Assembly: GCA_963787135.1 (NCBI GenBank)
Contig: CAWBBW010000025.1
Location: 48,014 to 112,013 of the forward strand
Reading direction: 5' to 3'
DNA from: Roseiarcus sp963787135
Lineage (GTDB): Bacteria; Pseudomonadota; Alphaproteobacteria; Rhizobiales; Beijerinckiaceae
DNA length: 64,000 nt
A program made the translations under genes and the position numbers. Below are positions 34,238 to 43,099 of this stretch, in pieces (the first letter of the stretch is position 1; each line of letters opens with the position of its first letter). The notes under the pieces were generated by a model. It was given only the letters and a program-made list of their open reading frames with translations. It was not told the DNA's origin and ran no database searches.

Positions 34238-36316
34238 CTAAGTCGTCGAAAACCGGGTGCCTTCGGCCGCGAGCTTCTCCAAGAGCGGCGCCGGCTTGAA
34301 GTCGTCGCCAAATTTCGCCTCGAATTTGCTGAGCTTGTCGAGCACCGTCTTCAGGCCGACCGTGTCGGCGTAGAACATGGGTCCGCCGCGATAGACGGGC
34401 CAGCCGTAGCCGTAGACCCAGACGATGTCGATGTCGGAGGCTCGCTGCGCCTTGCCTTCTGCGAGAATCTTCGCGCCCTCGTTGATCATCGGATAGGTGC
34501 AGCGCTCGAGAATCTCGGCGTCGCCGACCTTGCGCTGTGCGACCCCCTTCGACGCCGCGAAATCGCGGATGATCTTCTCCACATGCGCCGACGGCTTGGG
34601 ATTGCGCGCCTCGTCGTAGTCATAGAAGCCCGCGCCGGTCTTCTGGCCGCGCCGTCCCTCCTCGCACAGAATGTCGCGGATGCTTCCGCGCTTCGACGTC
34701 TCGGCCGACCAGCCGATGTCGAGGCCCGCGAGATCGCTCATCCCGAAGGGCCCCATCGGCATGCCGAAGTCGACCAGAACCCGGTCGACGTCCCATGGCG
34801 TCGCCCCTTCGAGGATGAGCTTCATCGCCTCTCGTTGGCGCTGCGCCAGCATGCGGTTGCCGACGAAGCCGTGGCAGACGCCGACGGTGACCCCGACCTT
34901 GCCGATCTTCGACGCAAGCCCAGCGATCGTCGCCAGCACCGGTTTCGAGGTCTTCGCCCCGCGGACGATCTCGAGTAGCCGCATCACATTGGCGGGAGAG
35001 AAGAAGTGCATGCCGAGCACGTCCTCGGGCCGCGTGGTCATCGCCGCGATCTCGTCGATGTCGAGATAGGATGTGTTCGAGGCGAGAATCGCGCCGGGCT
35101 TGGCGACGGCGTCGAGCCGCTCGAATATGCTTTTCTTGATGTCCATATTCTCGAACACCGCCTCGATCACCAGATCGGCTTGAGCGAGCGCGCTAAAGTC
35201 GAGCGTCGGCGCGAGCCTGCCCATCCGCTCGCCGACGTCGGCCATCGTCAGTCGGCCCTTCTTCGCCGTGTTCTCGTAGTTGCGGCGCATGATCGAAACG
35301 CCGCGATCGAGCGCCTCTTTCGACGTCTCCACGATCGTGACCGGAATGCCGGCGGAGAGAAAATTCATCGCGATGCCGCCGCCCATCGTGCCGGCGCCGA
35401 TCACCCCGACGCTTCGGATCGGCTTCGTCGGCACGTCGGGACCGATGTCGGCGATCTTGGCGGTTTGCCGCTCGGCGAAGAAGACATGCCTTTGGGCCTT
35501 GGACTGAGTCGTCGCCAGCAGCGCCATGAACATCTGGCGCTCTTTCAGGACGCCCTCGTCGAACGGCAGATCGACGGCGTTCTTGACCGACTTGATGGCT
35601 TTCTCCCAGGCCTCGAATTCCCGAAACTTGCGGGCGTTGGCCTTGCGGATCGCCTCGAAGATTTCCGGGTGGCCGCGCGCCGGCTCGAGCTTGTCCGAGC
35701 GGTCGCGCACTTTTTTCAGCGGCGCATTCTCGGCGATGAGGCGCCGGGCGAAGGCGAGCGCGGACTCGTGCAGCCTGCCTTCCTCGGCAAGCTCGTCGAC
35801 GACGCCCCATTCCTTGGCTTCGCGCGCGCCGAACGGCGTTCCGGAGAGAATAATGTCGAGCGCCTTCTCGACGCCGACGAGACGCGGCAGGCGCTGGGTG
35901 CCGCCCGCGCCGGGAATAAGTCCGAGCTTGATCTCGGGCAGGCCGCATTTGGCGGACGGCACGGCGATCCGATAATGCGCCGTCAGCGCGACCTCAAATC
36001 CTCCGCCGAGCGCGGTTCCGTGCAGCGCGGCGACGACCGGCTTCGACGCGTTCTCGATCCGATCGAGGACGTCCGGAAGATAGGGCGGGGCGGGCGGCTT
36101 GCCGAACTCGGTGATGTCGGCGCCGGCGATAAAGGTTCGCCCGGCGCAAATGATCACGATCGCCTTGACCGCGTTGTTCGCCTCTGCTGCCTCCACGCCT
36201 CGCTTCAGGCCGTCGCGAACCGCCTGGGACAGCGCGTTGACCGGCGGGGAGTTGATCGTGACGGTCGCGACGTCTCCGTCGATCGTGAGCTCGGCGACGG
36301 AATTGATGGCGGCCAT
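34238..36316 (-). CDS. bifunctional enoyl-CoA hydratase/3-hydroxyacyl-CoA dehydrogenase (FadJ-like)
   Basis: A 692-residue fusion. Residues 1-190 are a crotonase domain (oxyanion-hole stretch HGTALGGGFEVALTAHYR and GLPEIKLGLIPGAGGTQRLPRL). Residues about 295-480 are the NAD-binding 3-hydroxyacyl-CoA dehydrogenase domain (VGVIGAGTMGGGIAMNF), followed by two C-terminal 3HCDH domains (GFVGNRMLAQRQREA; YGYGWPVYRGGPMFYAD). It hydrates an enoyl-CoA and oxidises the 3-hydroxyacyl-CoA. ATG 36316 has AGGAGG 6 nt upstream. Together with the thiolase downstream it can perform beta-oxidation, here perhaps of hydroxycinnamoyl-CoA side chains. Confidence 0.95.
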   Translation of the reverse strand: MAAINSVAELTIDGDVATVTINSPPVNALSQAVRDGLKRGVEAAEANNAVKAIVIICAGRTFIAGADITEFGKPPAPPYLPDVLDRIENASKPVVAALHGTALGGGFEVALTAHYRIAVPSAKCGLPEIKLGLIPGAGGTQRLPRLVGVEKALDIILSGTPFGAREAKEWGVVDELAEEGRLHESALAFARRLIAENAPLKKVRDRSDKLEPARGHPEIFEAIRKANARKFREFEAWEKAIKSVKNAVDLPFDEGVLKERQMFMALLATTQSKAQRHVFFAERQTAKIADIGPDVPTKPIRSVGVIGAGTMGGGIAMNFLSAGIPVTIVETSKEALDRGVSIMRRNYENTAKKGRLTMADVGERMGRLAPTLDFSALAQADLVIEAVFENMDIKKSIFERLDAVAKPGAILASNTSYLDIDEIAAMTTRPEDVLGMHFFSPANVMRLLEIVRGAKTSKPVLATIAGLASKIGKVGVTVGVCHGFVGNRMLAQRQREAMKLILEGATPWDVDRVLVDFGMPMGPFGMSDLAGLDIGWSAETSKRGSIRDILCEEGRRGQKTGAGFYDYDEARNPKPSAHVEKIIRDFAASKGVAQRKVGDAEILERCTYPMINEGAKILAEGKAQRASDIDIVWVYGYGWPVYRGGPMFYADTVGLKTVLDKLSKFEAKFGDDFKPAPLLEKLAAEGTRFSTT

Positions 36317-36601
36317 AGGTTTCCTCCTGCCTCGGCGAGACGAACGCGAGATCTTATGGGGCGGACGGCGCGATGGTTTAGCGCTTCGCAACGCCCAGGG
36401 ACATTCTTGAAGCAAGCTGCGTCTTCCGGTCAACTCCCGTGCAATTCGCCGCTGTTCCGCGCGGGTCGCGTTCGTCGTCGAAGAGGCCGTCGGGGACGAA
36501 AAAAGTTCGCGCGACTGTGTAACTTGTCCCCGCCTCGTACGTACAGGCGAGGTGAGCAAGTGGTATCATGCCCGCTTATCCGCAAACCGCCGAGGTGGAG
36601 G

Positions 36602-37096
36602 ATGTTGACCCGCAGAGTCGCCATGAGCCGCGCGGTTCGAGGCGCAGCCGCAATTGCGAGCGCAGGTTTCCTGCAAATTCCGGTCGCGCGGTCGGCCGGG
36701 GAAGAGCACGTCGTCCACAGCGACGCCGAATGGCGGGCGCTGTTGACGGCCGAGCAATACGCTGTCCTGCGCAAGGAGGGGACCGAGCGGCCCTTCACAA
36801 GTCCGCTCCTGCATGAGGAGCGGCGCGGGACCTTCGCTTGCGCCGGGTGCGGCCTTCCCCTCTTCTCCTCATCGACGAAGTTCGACAGCGGCACCGGTTG
36901 GCCGAGCTTCTGGGCGCCGCTGGACGGCGCCGTCAACATAAAAGAGGACCGGTCGTTCATGATGATCCGCACGGCCGTGGAATGCCGGCGCTGCGATGGC
37001 CATCTCGGCCATGTGTTCGACGACGGCCCGAAGCCGACCGGGCTTCGCTACTGCATGAATGGCGTCGCGCTGACGTTCAACCCGGCGACCGCCTGA
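36602..37096 (+). CDS. msrB: exported peptide-methionine (R)-S-oxide reductase MsrB
   Basis: A 164-residue MsrB. The N-terminal 32 residues (TRRVAMSRAVRGAAAIASAG...) look like a secretion signal, so the enzyme probably acts in the periplasm. Zn ligands are C80/C83 and C128/C131 (CAGC, CRRC). The substrate loop is GTGWPSFW and the catalytic Cys is C151 in RYCMNG. It reduces methionine-R-sulfoxide in oxidised envelope proteins. A GTGGAGG ribosome site precedes the ATG by a few bases. It is followed after 63 bp by an exported msrA, giving a full periplasmic repair pair. Confidence 0.94.
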   Translation: MLTRRVAMSRAVRGAAAIASAGFLQIPVARSAGEEHVVHSDAEWRALLTAEQYAVLRKEGTERPFTSPLLHEERRGTFACAGCGLPLFSSSTKFDSGTGWPSFWAPLDGAVNIKEDRSFMMIRTAVECRRCDGHLGHVFDDGPKPTGLRYCMNGVALTFNPATA

Positions 37097-37159
37097 CTGG
37101 CAGGCTGCTTCTGCCTGTGTTGGTTCTTGTCTATATGTCGTGAGTCAGGAGTACCGAAC

Positions 37160-37873
37160 ATGATCTCCCTTCTGAAGGCCCATTCTGGAAAGGCGGCGCT
37201 CGTCGTCGGCGCGGCGCTGATGGCGTTTGCCTTTGCGACGCCGCGGAGCACCGCGGAAGAGGCGCACTTGGTCCCGCCGCCCGCGGTCGACGAGCCGGCG
37301 GGCCGGGCGGCTCCCGAGGTCGCGGTCGTCGCCGGCGGATGCTTCTGGGGCGTTCAGGGCGTGTTCCAGCACGTCAAAGGCGTCGTCAGCGCGGTTTCCG
37401 GCTATGACGGCGGGGCGAAGGACACCGCCCATTACGATATGACGAGCCGCGGCGACACCGGCCACGCGGAATCGGTGCGGATCACTTTCGATCCGAAGAC
37501 CGTCAGCTACGGCCGCATTCTCCAGATCTACTTCTCCGTCGCCCATGATCCAACCGAGCTCAATCGCCAGGGTCCGGACGAGGGAACGCAATATCGATCT
37601 GCGATCTTCCCCACGAACGAAGAGCAGGCGCGAGTGGCGAAGGCCTATATCGCTGAGCTCAATCAGGCGCATGCGTTCGGAGCGCCGATTGTGACCACGA
37701 TCGAGGAGAACCGAACCTTCTACCCGGCCGAGGCCTATCATCAGGATTTTCTGGTCCAGAATCCGACCTATCCCTACATCGTCTTCAACGATCTGCCCAA
37801 GATCGAGAACCTGAAGCGGCTCTTTCCCGAGGTCTATCGCACCGACCCGGTGCTGGTGGGGGCGCGGTCTTAA
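37160..37873 (+). CDS. msrA: exported peptide-methionine (S)-S-oxide reductase MsrA
   Basis: A 237-residue MsrA with an N-terminal export signal (KAALVVGAALMAFAFATPRSTA) and a Pro-rich linker. The catalytic motif GGCFWG has Cys61. Substrate-binding residues follow in the usual places (GYDGG, HYDMTSRGDTGHAE, DPTELNRQGPDEGTQYRSAIF, YHQDF). It reduces methionine-S-sulfoxide, complementing the neighbouring MsrB. ATG 37160 is supported by CAGGAG 8 nt upstream; an earlier in-frame codon at 37127 is unlikely. A palindromic repeat follows the stop. Confidence 0.95.
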   Translation: MISLLKAHSGKAALVVGAALMAFAFATPRSTAEEAHLVPPPAVDEPAGRAAPEVAVVAGGCFWGVQGVFQHVKGVVSAVSGYDGGAKDTAHYDMTSRGDTGHAESVRITFDPKTVSYGRILQIYFSVAHDPTELNRQGPDEGTQYRSAIFPTNEEQARVAKAYIAELNQAHAFGAPIVTTIEENRTFYPAEAYHQDFLVQNPTYPYIVFNDLPKIENLKRLFPEVYRTDPVLVGARS

Positions 37874-37880
37874 GGGCTGG

Positions 37881-37992
37881 CCCGTCATCGCGAGCGAAGC
37901 GAAGCAAAGCCTTATGACCCCTGGATTGCTTCGTCGCCATGGCCCGTCGAAAGACGGGCGTCTTTCGACGCCCTATGGCTCCTGGTAATGAC
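37881..37992. repeat. GCGAAGC-type palindromic repeat, copy 2
   Basis: CCGTCATCGCGAGCGAAGCGAAGC and CTGGATTGCTTCGTCGCC form the classic arms. The middle then carries GCCCGTCGAAAGACGGGCGTC...GACGCCC, and the element closes with CCTGGTAATGACGG. It overlaps the last codons and the TAG stop (37975-37973) of the alpha/beta hydrolase on the minus strand, so the repeat appears to form the end of that gene. Confidence 0.8.
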
Positions 37993-38776
37993 GGCAAAAT
38001 GCAACGATCGCCTCGAGCGTCGCCTGCGGCTGATCGAACTGCGGCGAATGGCGGCAATCGTCGAGGATGAGGCTCTGGACCGCCGCCGGCGAACGGTCTT
38101 CGATCGCGCGAATCTGCGCCAGCGTGCCGTACTGGTCGTCGGCGCCCTGGATCACGAGCGCCGGAACGCGCCAGCGCTCGACTGACGACTCGATATTCCA
38201 GGCCTTGAAGCCGGGATCGAGCCAGGCGCCGTTCCAGCCGTAAAAGGCGACGTCGACATGGGCGTGATACCGGGCGAGCTTTGCCCGCAGATCGCCTGTT
38301 GCATATGCTTCTTTCGCCTCGGCGATCGAGGCGAGGCCCGGCGCTTCCGTGAAGACATGGGGCGCCATCAGGACGAGACCCTCGACGCGGGCGTCCGAGC
38401 GGTCGCCCGCGTAGATCGCGGCGATCGAGGCGCCGTCGCTATGGCCGAGCAGAATGCCGCGCGCGAAGCCAACAGCGTCCAAGACCTCGGGCAGGCTCAG
38501 CGTCGCCTCCCGCGTCATATAGTCGAGCGGGCGCCGCAAATCGACCGGGTCGGACTGGCCGTAGCCCGCGCGCGAATAGGCGAGGACGCCCCAGCCGGTC
38601 GCCGCGGCGAGCTTCCGCGGAAAGTCCCGCCAAAGCGCGACGCAGCCGAGGCCCTCGTGCAGCATCACGATCGTCGGGGCCGATCCCGGAGGCGGGCCAT
38701 ACGCGATCGCCTCGAGGCGCTTTCCCGCGGCGACAACTGTGCTCGCGACTCCCTCGATCCAGCGGAAACTCGTCAT
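37973..38776 (-). CDS. alpha/beta hydrolase
   Basis: A 267-residue alpha/beta hydrolase. The nucleophile elbow is LGHSDGAS (Ser near residue 111), the oxyanion region is MLHEGLGCVALW, the acid is in GADDQYG, and the His is in DDCRHSPQFDQP. HSDGxS elbows are common in hydrolases of aromatic degradation clusters. It is followed upstream (same strand, 16 bp) by an amidohydrolase and then feruloyl-CoA synthase, so it is probably the last gene of that operon. Its final codons lie within a dispersed repeat element, so the C-terminus may have been altered. Confidence 0.87.
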   Translation of the reverse strand: MTSFRWIEGVASTVVAAGKRLEAIAYGPPPGSAPTIVMLHEGLGCVALWRDFPRKLAAATGWGVLAYSRAGYGQSDPVDLRRPLDYMTREATLSLPEVLDAVGFARGILLGHSDGASIAAIYAGDRSDARVEGLVLMAPHVFTEAPGLASIAEAKEAYATGDLRAKLARYHAHVDVAFYGWNGAWLDPGFKAWNIESSVERWRVPALVIQGADDQYGTLAQIRAIEDRSPAAVQSLILDDCRHSPQFDQPQATLEAIVAFCRHYQEP

Positions 38777-38792
38777 CGGGCGCCGGCGCGCT

Positions 38793-39665
38793 TTATGCGT
38801 CGACCCTGATCTTTAGCGCGCGGATCGCGTTTTCTTTCAGGATGAGGTCGTGCACCTCGGGCTTGAACCCCGCCTCGCGAAAATCCTTGATCCAGCGGTC
38901 GGGCTGAATGAGCGGGAAGTCCGAGCCGAACAGCATTTTGGTCTTGAGCTGGCTGTTGGCGTATTGAACCAGTTGCGGCGGAAAGTATTTCGGGCTCCAG
39001 CCGGAGAGGTCGATGTAGACGTTCGGCTTATGCAGGCAGACCGACAGGGCCTCGTCCTGCCATGGCCAGGACGGATGGGCGATGATGATCGTCATGTCCG
39101 GGAAGTCGACCGCGACGTCGTCGACATGGATCGGGTTCGAGTATTTGAGGCGCATGCCGCCTCCGCCCGGCATGCCGGTGCCGATGCCGGAATGACCGCT
39201 GTGGAAGATCGCCGGCAATTCGTGCTCGGCGATGACCTCGTAGAGATCGTAGGCCATGCGGTCGTTGGGGAAGAAGCCCTGCACCGTCGGATGAAACTTG
39301 AACCCCTTGACGACCCCCGCCTCGATTAGCGCGCGCGCCTCCCGCGCCCCCATCTTGCCCTTGTGGGGATCGATCGAGGCGAAGGCCATCATCATGTCCG
39401 AGTTGGCGGCCGCGGCTTCAGCGACTTCCTCGTTGGGGATGCGCCTGCTTCCGATCTCGAACTCGCTGTCGACGGTGAACATGACGAGCCCGATCTTGCG
39501 CTCCCGGTAATAGGCGACGGTTTCGGCGATGGTCGGGCGCTTGCCTACCTTGAAGTACTTGCTCGCTGCGTCCTCGTAGGGCTGCCAGAAGGCGTCTGCC
39601 GGCTGCCGGCACGAAACCTCGGCGTGCGTGTGCACGTCTATGGCGATAAGGTCGTTGACCTTCAT
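38793..39665 (-). CDS. amidohydrolase family protein (4-hydroxyphenyl-beta-ketoacyl-CoA hydrolase-like)
   Basis: A 290-residue amidohydrolase_2 TIM-barrel. Metal ligands are visible in IDVHTHAE (near residues 9-13), KFHPTVQGF, IFHSGHSG, IIIAHPSWPW and the final Asp in LFGSDFP. Proteins of this type beside feruloyl-CoA synthase in Bradyrhizobium/Rhodopseudomonas-type genomes are annotated as 4-hydroxyphenyl-beta-ketoacyl-CoA hydrolases, which cleave the side chain after beta-oxidation of hydroxycinnamoyl-CoA. That substrate is inferred from the neighbours. The ATG has AGGAAG 9 nt upstream. It lies between the synthase and an alpha/beta hydrolase. Confidence 0.85.
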   Translation of the reverse strand: MKVNDLIAIDVHTHAEVSCRQPADAFWQPYEDAASKYFKVGKRPTIAETVAYYRERKIGLVMFTVDSEFEIGSRRIPNEEVAEAAAANSDMMMAFASIDPHKGKMGAREARALIEAGVVKGFKFHPTVQGFFPNDRMAYDLYEVIAEHELPAIFHSGHSGIGTGMPGGGGMRLKYSNPIHVDDVAVDFPDMTIIIAHPSWPWQDEALSVCLHKPNVYIDLSGWSPKYFPPQLVQYANSQLKTKMLFGSDFPLIQPDRWIKDFREAGFKPEVHDLILKENAIRALKIRVDA

Positions 39666-39683
39666 GGGCTTCTCTTCCTCTCC

Positions 39684-39794
39684 CTGTACGGCGGGGTCGC
39701 TGACCCCGCCCGGCGGCTCACGAGCGCGCCCTACAGCGCCCTGTAGGGCGGGGTCGCTGACCCCGCCCGGCGCGCTCAGCGAGCGCGCCCTACA
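39684..39794. repeat. tandem GGGGTCGCTGACCCC palindromes
   Basis: Two tandem copies (39684-39735 and 39740-39794) of a palindromic unit: CTGTAGGGCGGGGTCGCTGA followed by CCCCGCCCGGCGCGCTCAGC and GAGCGCGCCCTACA. Each has an inner hairpin, GGCGGGGTCGCTGACCCCGCC. A diverged third copy is at 41660-41711, on the other side of the feruloyl-CoA synthase gene, so that gene is bracketed by the family. Confidence 0.85.
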
Positions 39795-39802
39795 ACTCAC
39801 GC

Positions 39803-41629
39803 CTAGCAAATGGTTCGCGCGGACGGCGTTGCCGCATACAGCTCCTCGACCAGCGCGGCCCGGTGGGAAAGCACCGCGCGCTGGTTGATCGATCCCTTGT
39901 CGGTCATCTCCCCCGTGTCGAGAGAGGGGGGATCGTCCATTAAAATGAGCCGCGCGAAGCGTCCGGAGCTGCCGCCGGCCGCTTTGTTGAATGCGCCGAG
40001 CAAGCCCGCGAATCTTATCCGTACGCGCTCGCACGCGAGAACCTCGGCGGCGCTCGCGCCGTCGCCGAGGCCGGAGAGCTCCCGGCAGGCCGCGAGATTG
40101 GGAACGACGAGCGCGGTTGCGTCGTCGCGATCGTGTCCCGCCACGACCACGTCCGTCACATGAGGCGCGCAGTGGGCGATGAACTTGAGCCTCAGCGGCC
40201 CGACGCTGACCCAGGTGCCGGTCGCGAGCTTGAAGTCTTCGGTGATGCGCCCGTCGAAGACGAAGCCGCGCTCCGGGTCGCTCTCGTCGGCGAAGCGCAG
40301 CGCGTCGCCGAACCGGTAGTAGCCCTCCTCGTCGAACGCCACCTCGGTCAGCGCCGGCTGGCGCCAATAGCCCGGCGTGACGCTCGGGCTTTTCACCCGC
40401 GCTTCGAGCTTGCCGGCGTTGGGAACGAGCTTGATCGCGACGCCGGGATTGGGGATGCCGATCACGCCCTGATCACGCGCGCGATCGGTGGTGCTGAGCG
40501 CCGAAGGGCCGGTCTCGGTTGAGCCAAACGAAGTCAGCATCGGTACGATCCCGCCGACAGTCGCGAGCCCGAGCTGATCGAACTCGCTGCGGATATGAGG
40601 CGCCAGCGCCGCGCCCGCATAGCAGAAGGATTGGAGGCGGAAGTACAGGCTCCGGCGCAATCCTTCATCTTCTTTGAGGTAGGGCAGCAGCATCTCGAAG
40701 CCCCTCGGCACGTTGTAATAGACGGTCGGCGAGACCTCGCGCAGATTCTGAACGGTCGCCTCGATTGCGCCGGGCAGGGGCTTGCCCTCGTCAATGTAAT
40801 ACGAGCCTCCGTTGGCGAGAACGAGATTGAAATTGTTGTTGCCGCCGAATGTGTGGCTCCACGGCAGCCAGTCGATCAGGACCGGAGGCTCGACGCTGTG
40901 GCTCGGGGTCACGGCCTTCAGCATGGCCTGATTCGAGGTCATCATGCGTTGCGTGTTGATGACGCCCTTGGGCGACCCGGTCGAGCCCGAGGTGAACAGC
41001 AGCTTGGCGATCGTATCCGGTCCGACCTTCGCCTGGGCGGCGTCGACTTCCGGGCCGGCCCGTTTTGCGAGGATGGATTCGAACGTCGCGGAGGGGCGAG
41101 TGGTCGGCGGATTGGCGCGCGCGACGACCTCGACGTCCCTTGGAGTGGTCGCCTCGATCGCGGCCGCGAAGGGAGCGCCGTCGCCGACGAAGATGAGGCC
41201 CGGGGTGAGGACGGCGATGATCGACTTGAGCTTGGCGAAGTCCTTGGCGACGAGCGAATAGGGCGGCGAGACCGGCGCATAGGGCACGCCCGCGATCATC
41301 GCGCCAAGCCCGACCAGCGCATGGTCGACGCTGTTGCCCGACAGGATCGCGACCGGCCGCTCGACATCGAGGCCCCGGTCGATCAGACCTTGGGCGATGC
41401 TGCGCGCGGCGTTGCGCGCCCCGGCGTAGGTCACCTTGCGCCAGGAGGCTCCCGCGCGCTCAGCGAGGAAGACCCGATCGGGCGCGACCTTCGCCCAGTG
41501 GTCGAGCCAGTCGGTCAGCGCGGCAGGATAGGGACCGAGCGGACTTGGCGAACGCACCAGCATCGCGCCGTCGGGACGGCGCTCGACCGTCACGTCCGGC
41601 GGACCGAAGGCTAGCGGAATTCTCCCCAT
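39803..41629 (-). CDS. fcs: feruloyl-CoA synthase
   Basis: A 608-residue ANL-superfamily acyl-CoA ligase. The ATP loop is LLFTSGSTGSPKG (near residue 212), the substrate-pocket stretch is WLPWSHTFGGNNNFN, and SFGSTETGP, YRFGDALRF and RGFVFDGRITEDFKL are the later core motifs. The ending VLSHRAALVEELYA, and the modified C-terminal lid without a standard Lys motif, are typical of the feruloyl-CoA synthase group. It activates ferulate, p-coumarate or caffeate as CoA thioesters. ATG 41629 is chosen because GGAGGAG precedes it closely; earlier ATGs at 41656 and 41641 lack this. It probably starts the operon with the amidohydrolase and hydrolase. Confidence 0.93.
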   Translation of the reverse strand: MGRIPLAFGPPDVTVERRPDGAMLVRSPSPLGPYPAALTDWLDHWAKVAPDRVFLAERAGASWRKVTYAGARNAARSIAQGLIDRGLDVERPVAILSGNSVDHALVGLGAMIAGVPYAPVSPPYSLVAKDFAKLKSIIAVLTPGLIFVGDGAPFAAAIEATTPRDVEVVARANPPTTRPSATFESILAKRAGPEVDAAQAKVGPDTIAKLLFTSGSTGSPKGVINTQRMMTSNQAMLKAVTPSHSVEPPVLIDWLPWSHTFGGNNNFNLVLANGGSYYIDEGKPLPGAIEATVQNLREVSPTVYYNVPRGFEMLLPYLKEDEGLRRSLYFRLQSFCYAGAALAPHIRSEFDQLGLATVGGIVPMLTSFGSTETGPSALSTTDRARDQGVIGIPNPGVAIKLVPNAGKLEARVKSPSVTPGYWRQPALTEVAFDEEGYYRFGDALRFADESDPERGFVFDGRITEDFKLATGTWVSVGPLRLKFIAHCAPHVTDVVVAGHDRDDATALVVPNLAACRELSGLGDGASAAEVLACERVRIRFAGLLGAFNKAAGGSSGRFARLILMDDPPSLDTGEMTDKGSINQRAVLSHRAALVEELYAATPSARTIC

Positions 41630-41659
41630 AGTCTCCTCCATGGCCGTAGCCGCCATTGT

Positions 41660-41711
41660 TTGTAGTCGCGCTCTCTGAGCGCGGCCGACGCGGTCAGCGA
41701 GCGGCCTACAG
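41660..41711. repeat. diverged GGGTCGCTGACC-type palindrome, third copy
   Basis: TTGTAGTCGCGCTCTCTGAG, then GCGGCCGACGCGGTCAGCGA and GCGGCCTACA, resembles the unit at 39684-39794, with the inner part changed. It overlaps the TAG stop of vapC (41708-41706), so the repeat has become part of the toxin gene's end. Confidence 0.6.
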
Positions 41712-42131
41712 TCCGCTGACCGGAAGATCGAGAATATTCCCGGCTTTGATCATGGTCTTGTCCAGGCTGTAAATCGCCTCGGCCTGATGGTTACCGGCGA
41801 TCGCAAGGTGCAGGGCGTCTCCCGCGCGCAGGCCGGTTTCATAGTCGCGCAGGTAGCGTCTGGCCAGAATGTAGTCGCCGCTTCCCGGCGACAGGACGAC
41901 AAAAGATCGGCGGACGATATGTTCGAAGAGCGCATTCACCTCGCGGGCTTCATCGCTTCGGATTGCGCCCATTCGCGCGTGGCGCGCCAAAAGAGACGCG
42001 ACTTCGACTTCCGTCCACTGGCTGATCGCCAATTCTCCGGTCGGCAGCCCAGCGATGAAGCGCGCGATGCGGGAACTCGTCTTCTCTTCGCGGATGAGCG
42101 GCGTCAGAAAACTCGTGTCGAAATAGCACAT
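41706..42131 (-). CDS. vapC: VapC-like PIN-domain toxin
   Basis: A 141-residue PIN-domain ribonuclease. Acidic active-site residues are at D5 (CYFDTSFL), E41/E43 (WTEVEVAS), D105 (GDALHLAIA) and D124 (SLDKTM). VapC toxins cut tRNA or rRNA when freed from their antitoxin. The start ATG overlaps the antitoxin stop (ATGA), the normal order. The stop codon lies in a dispersed repeat. Together with the Phd-like gene it forms a type II toxin-antitoxin module inside the hydroxycinnamate region. Confidence 0.9.
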   Translation of the reverse strand: MCYFDTSFLTPLIREEKTSSRIARFIAGLPTGELAISQWTEVEVASLLARHARMGAIRSDEAREVNALFEHIVRRSFVVLSPGSGDYILARRYLRDYETGLRAGDALHLAIAGNHQAEAIYSLDKTMIKAGNILDLPVSGL

Positions 42132-42373
42132 CAATAGCGCTCATCGTCCCGCATTTGGCGAAGCAATGTCGCGCTTTCTGTGCCCCAATTTGGCATCCTG
42201 GCGCGGAATGCGGCAAGCTCTTCGACGTCGAGCGGTTTCTTCGGCGGAACAGCGTGCCGCATGTGCGCCACAGGCTTGCCGTGGCGGGTGATGACCACCT
42301 CTTCGCCCGCTTCCACCTTGTCCAAAAGCTCGCTCAAATGAGCCTTCGCATGCGCCAGATTGACAGTAAGCAT
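42131..42373 (-). CDS. Phd/YefM-type antitoxin
   Basis: An 80-residue Phd/YefM antitoxin. The N-terminal DNA-binding and dimerisation part reads MLTVNLAHAKAHLSELLDKVEAGEEVVITRHGKP (typical KAHLSELL ... GEEVVITRHGKPVA), and the C-terminal tail that would wrap the toxin is AFRARMPNWG...LLRQMRDDERY. It neutralises the adjacent VapC-like toxin and should repress their shared promoter. ATG 42373 is preferred over an upstream start at 42406 because the family begins with this strand. The stop overlaps the toxin start. Confidence 0.9.
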   Translation of the reverse strand: MLTVNLAHAKAHLSELLDKVEAGEEVVITRHGKPVAHMRHAVPPKKPLDVEELAAFRARMPNWGTESATLLRQMRDDERY

Positions 42374-42595
42374 GACCCGCCCTCTTATGACCAGAAGTCT
42401 GGTCATATCCTAACTGTCCTTAGCCAGAACGGCAAGGAAGGGCTCTCGGGTGATTAGGGGCCGGTCCGAGCCTGCTAAGCCTGTTGCCTTCTTCCTGCCT
42501 GAACCGCTGTTACTCTGGCGATGCCAACCTCCGGCCATGTTTCAGACGAACTCCCCCGGCACATTGTTGACGAAACGTACGACGGGAGGACTTCT

Positions 42596-43036
42596 GTGCG
42601 GGTGTCGGACGCGCTCAAATCAAACCGGCAGACGCTGGCGACTTGCATTCCCGAGGAATCGATCGTGTCGATTTGCACGCGGCTGAGCGCGCTCAACATC
42701 GGCGCCTTCCCGGTCTGCGACGCCAACGGGGCGCTGGTCGGAATCATCTCCGAGCGCGACGTCGTGCGCGCCTTCGCCAGGGACGGCGCCAGGCTGGCCG
42801 ACCGGCACGTTAGCGATCTCATGACTCGCGAAGTGGTGACCTGCTCGCACGATCAGACCATGGTCGAGGCGGAGAAGCTTATGCACAAGAACCGCGTCCG
42901 CCATCTACCGGTTGTGGACGGCGCCAGGCTGGTCGGCATGCTGTCGATCCGGGACATCTTCGTGTGGCGGGTGCAGGAGTCGCGCGACGAGGTCAACGTG
43001 CTCCGCGACGCGATGATCGCCGTCCGCAACCGCTGA
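42596..43036 (+). CDS. CBS-domain pair protein
   Basis: A 146-residue protein made of two CBS motifs: residues about 15-70 (IVSICTRLSALNIGAFPVCDANGALVGIISERDVV) and about 80-135 (LMTREVVTCSHDQTMVEAEKLM then RHLPVVDGARLVGMLSIRDI). Such pairs bind adenosine nucleotides and usually report energy state. The partner protein is unknown. A GTG start at 42596 is chosen because GGGAGGA lies 5 nt upstream and the protein then begins VRVSDAL as in relatives; the frame is open from 42521. It is divergent from the antitoxin gene. Confidence 0.88.
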   Translation: MRVSDALKSNRQTLATCIPEESIVSICTRLSALNIGAFPVCDANGALVGIISERDVVRAFARDGARLADRHVSDLMTREVVTCSHDQTMVEAEKLMHKNRVRHLPVVDGARLVGMLSIRDIFVWRVQESRDEVNVLRDAMIAVRNR

Positions 43037-43099
43037 CGCTCGTCGCCTCATCTTCGTCGATCGCGGCCACGCATCGCCTGAAACCCAGGCAGCCGACGC

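Noticed and set aside
35006..36601. plus-strand extension of the msrB frame to 696 codons
   Set aside because: It is antisense to the FadJ-like gene; MsrB begins at 36602 with a signal peptide and a ribosome site.
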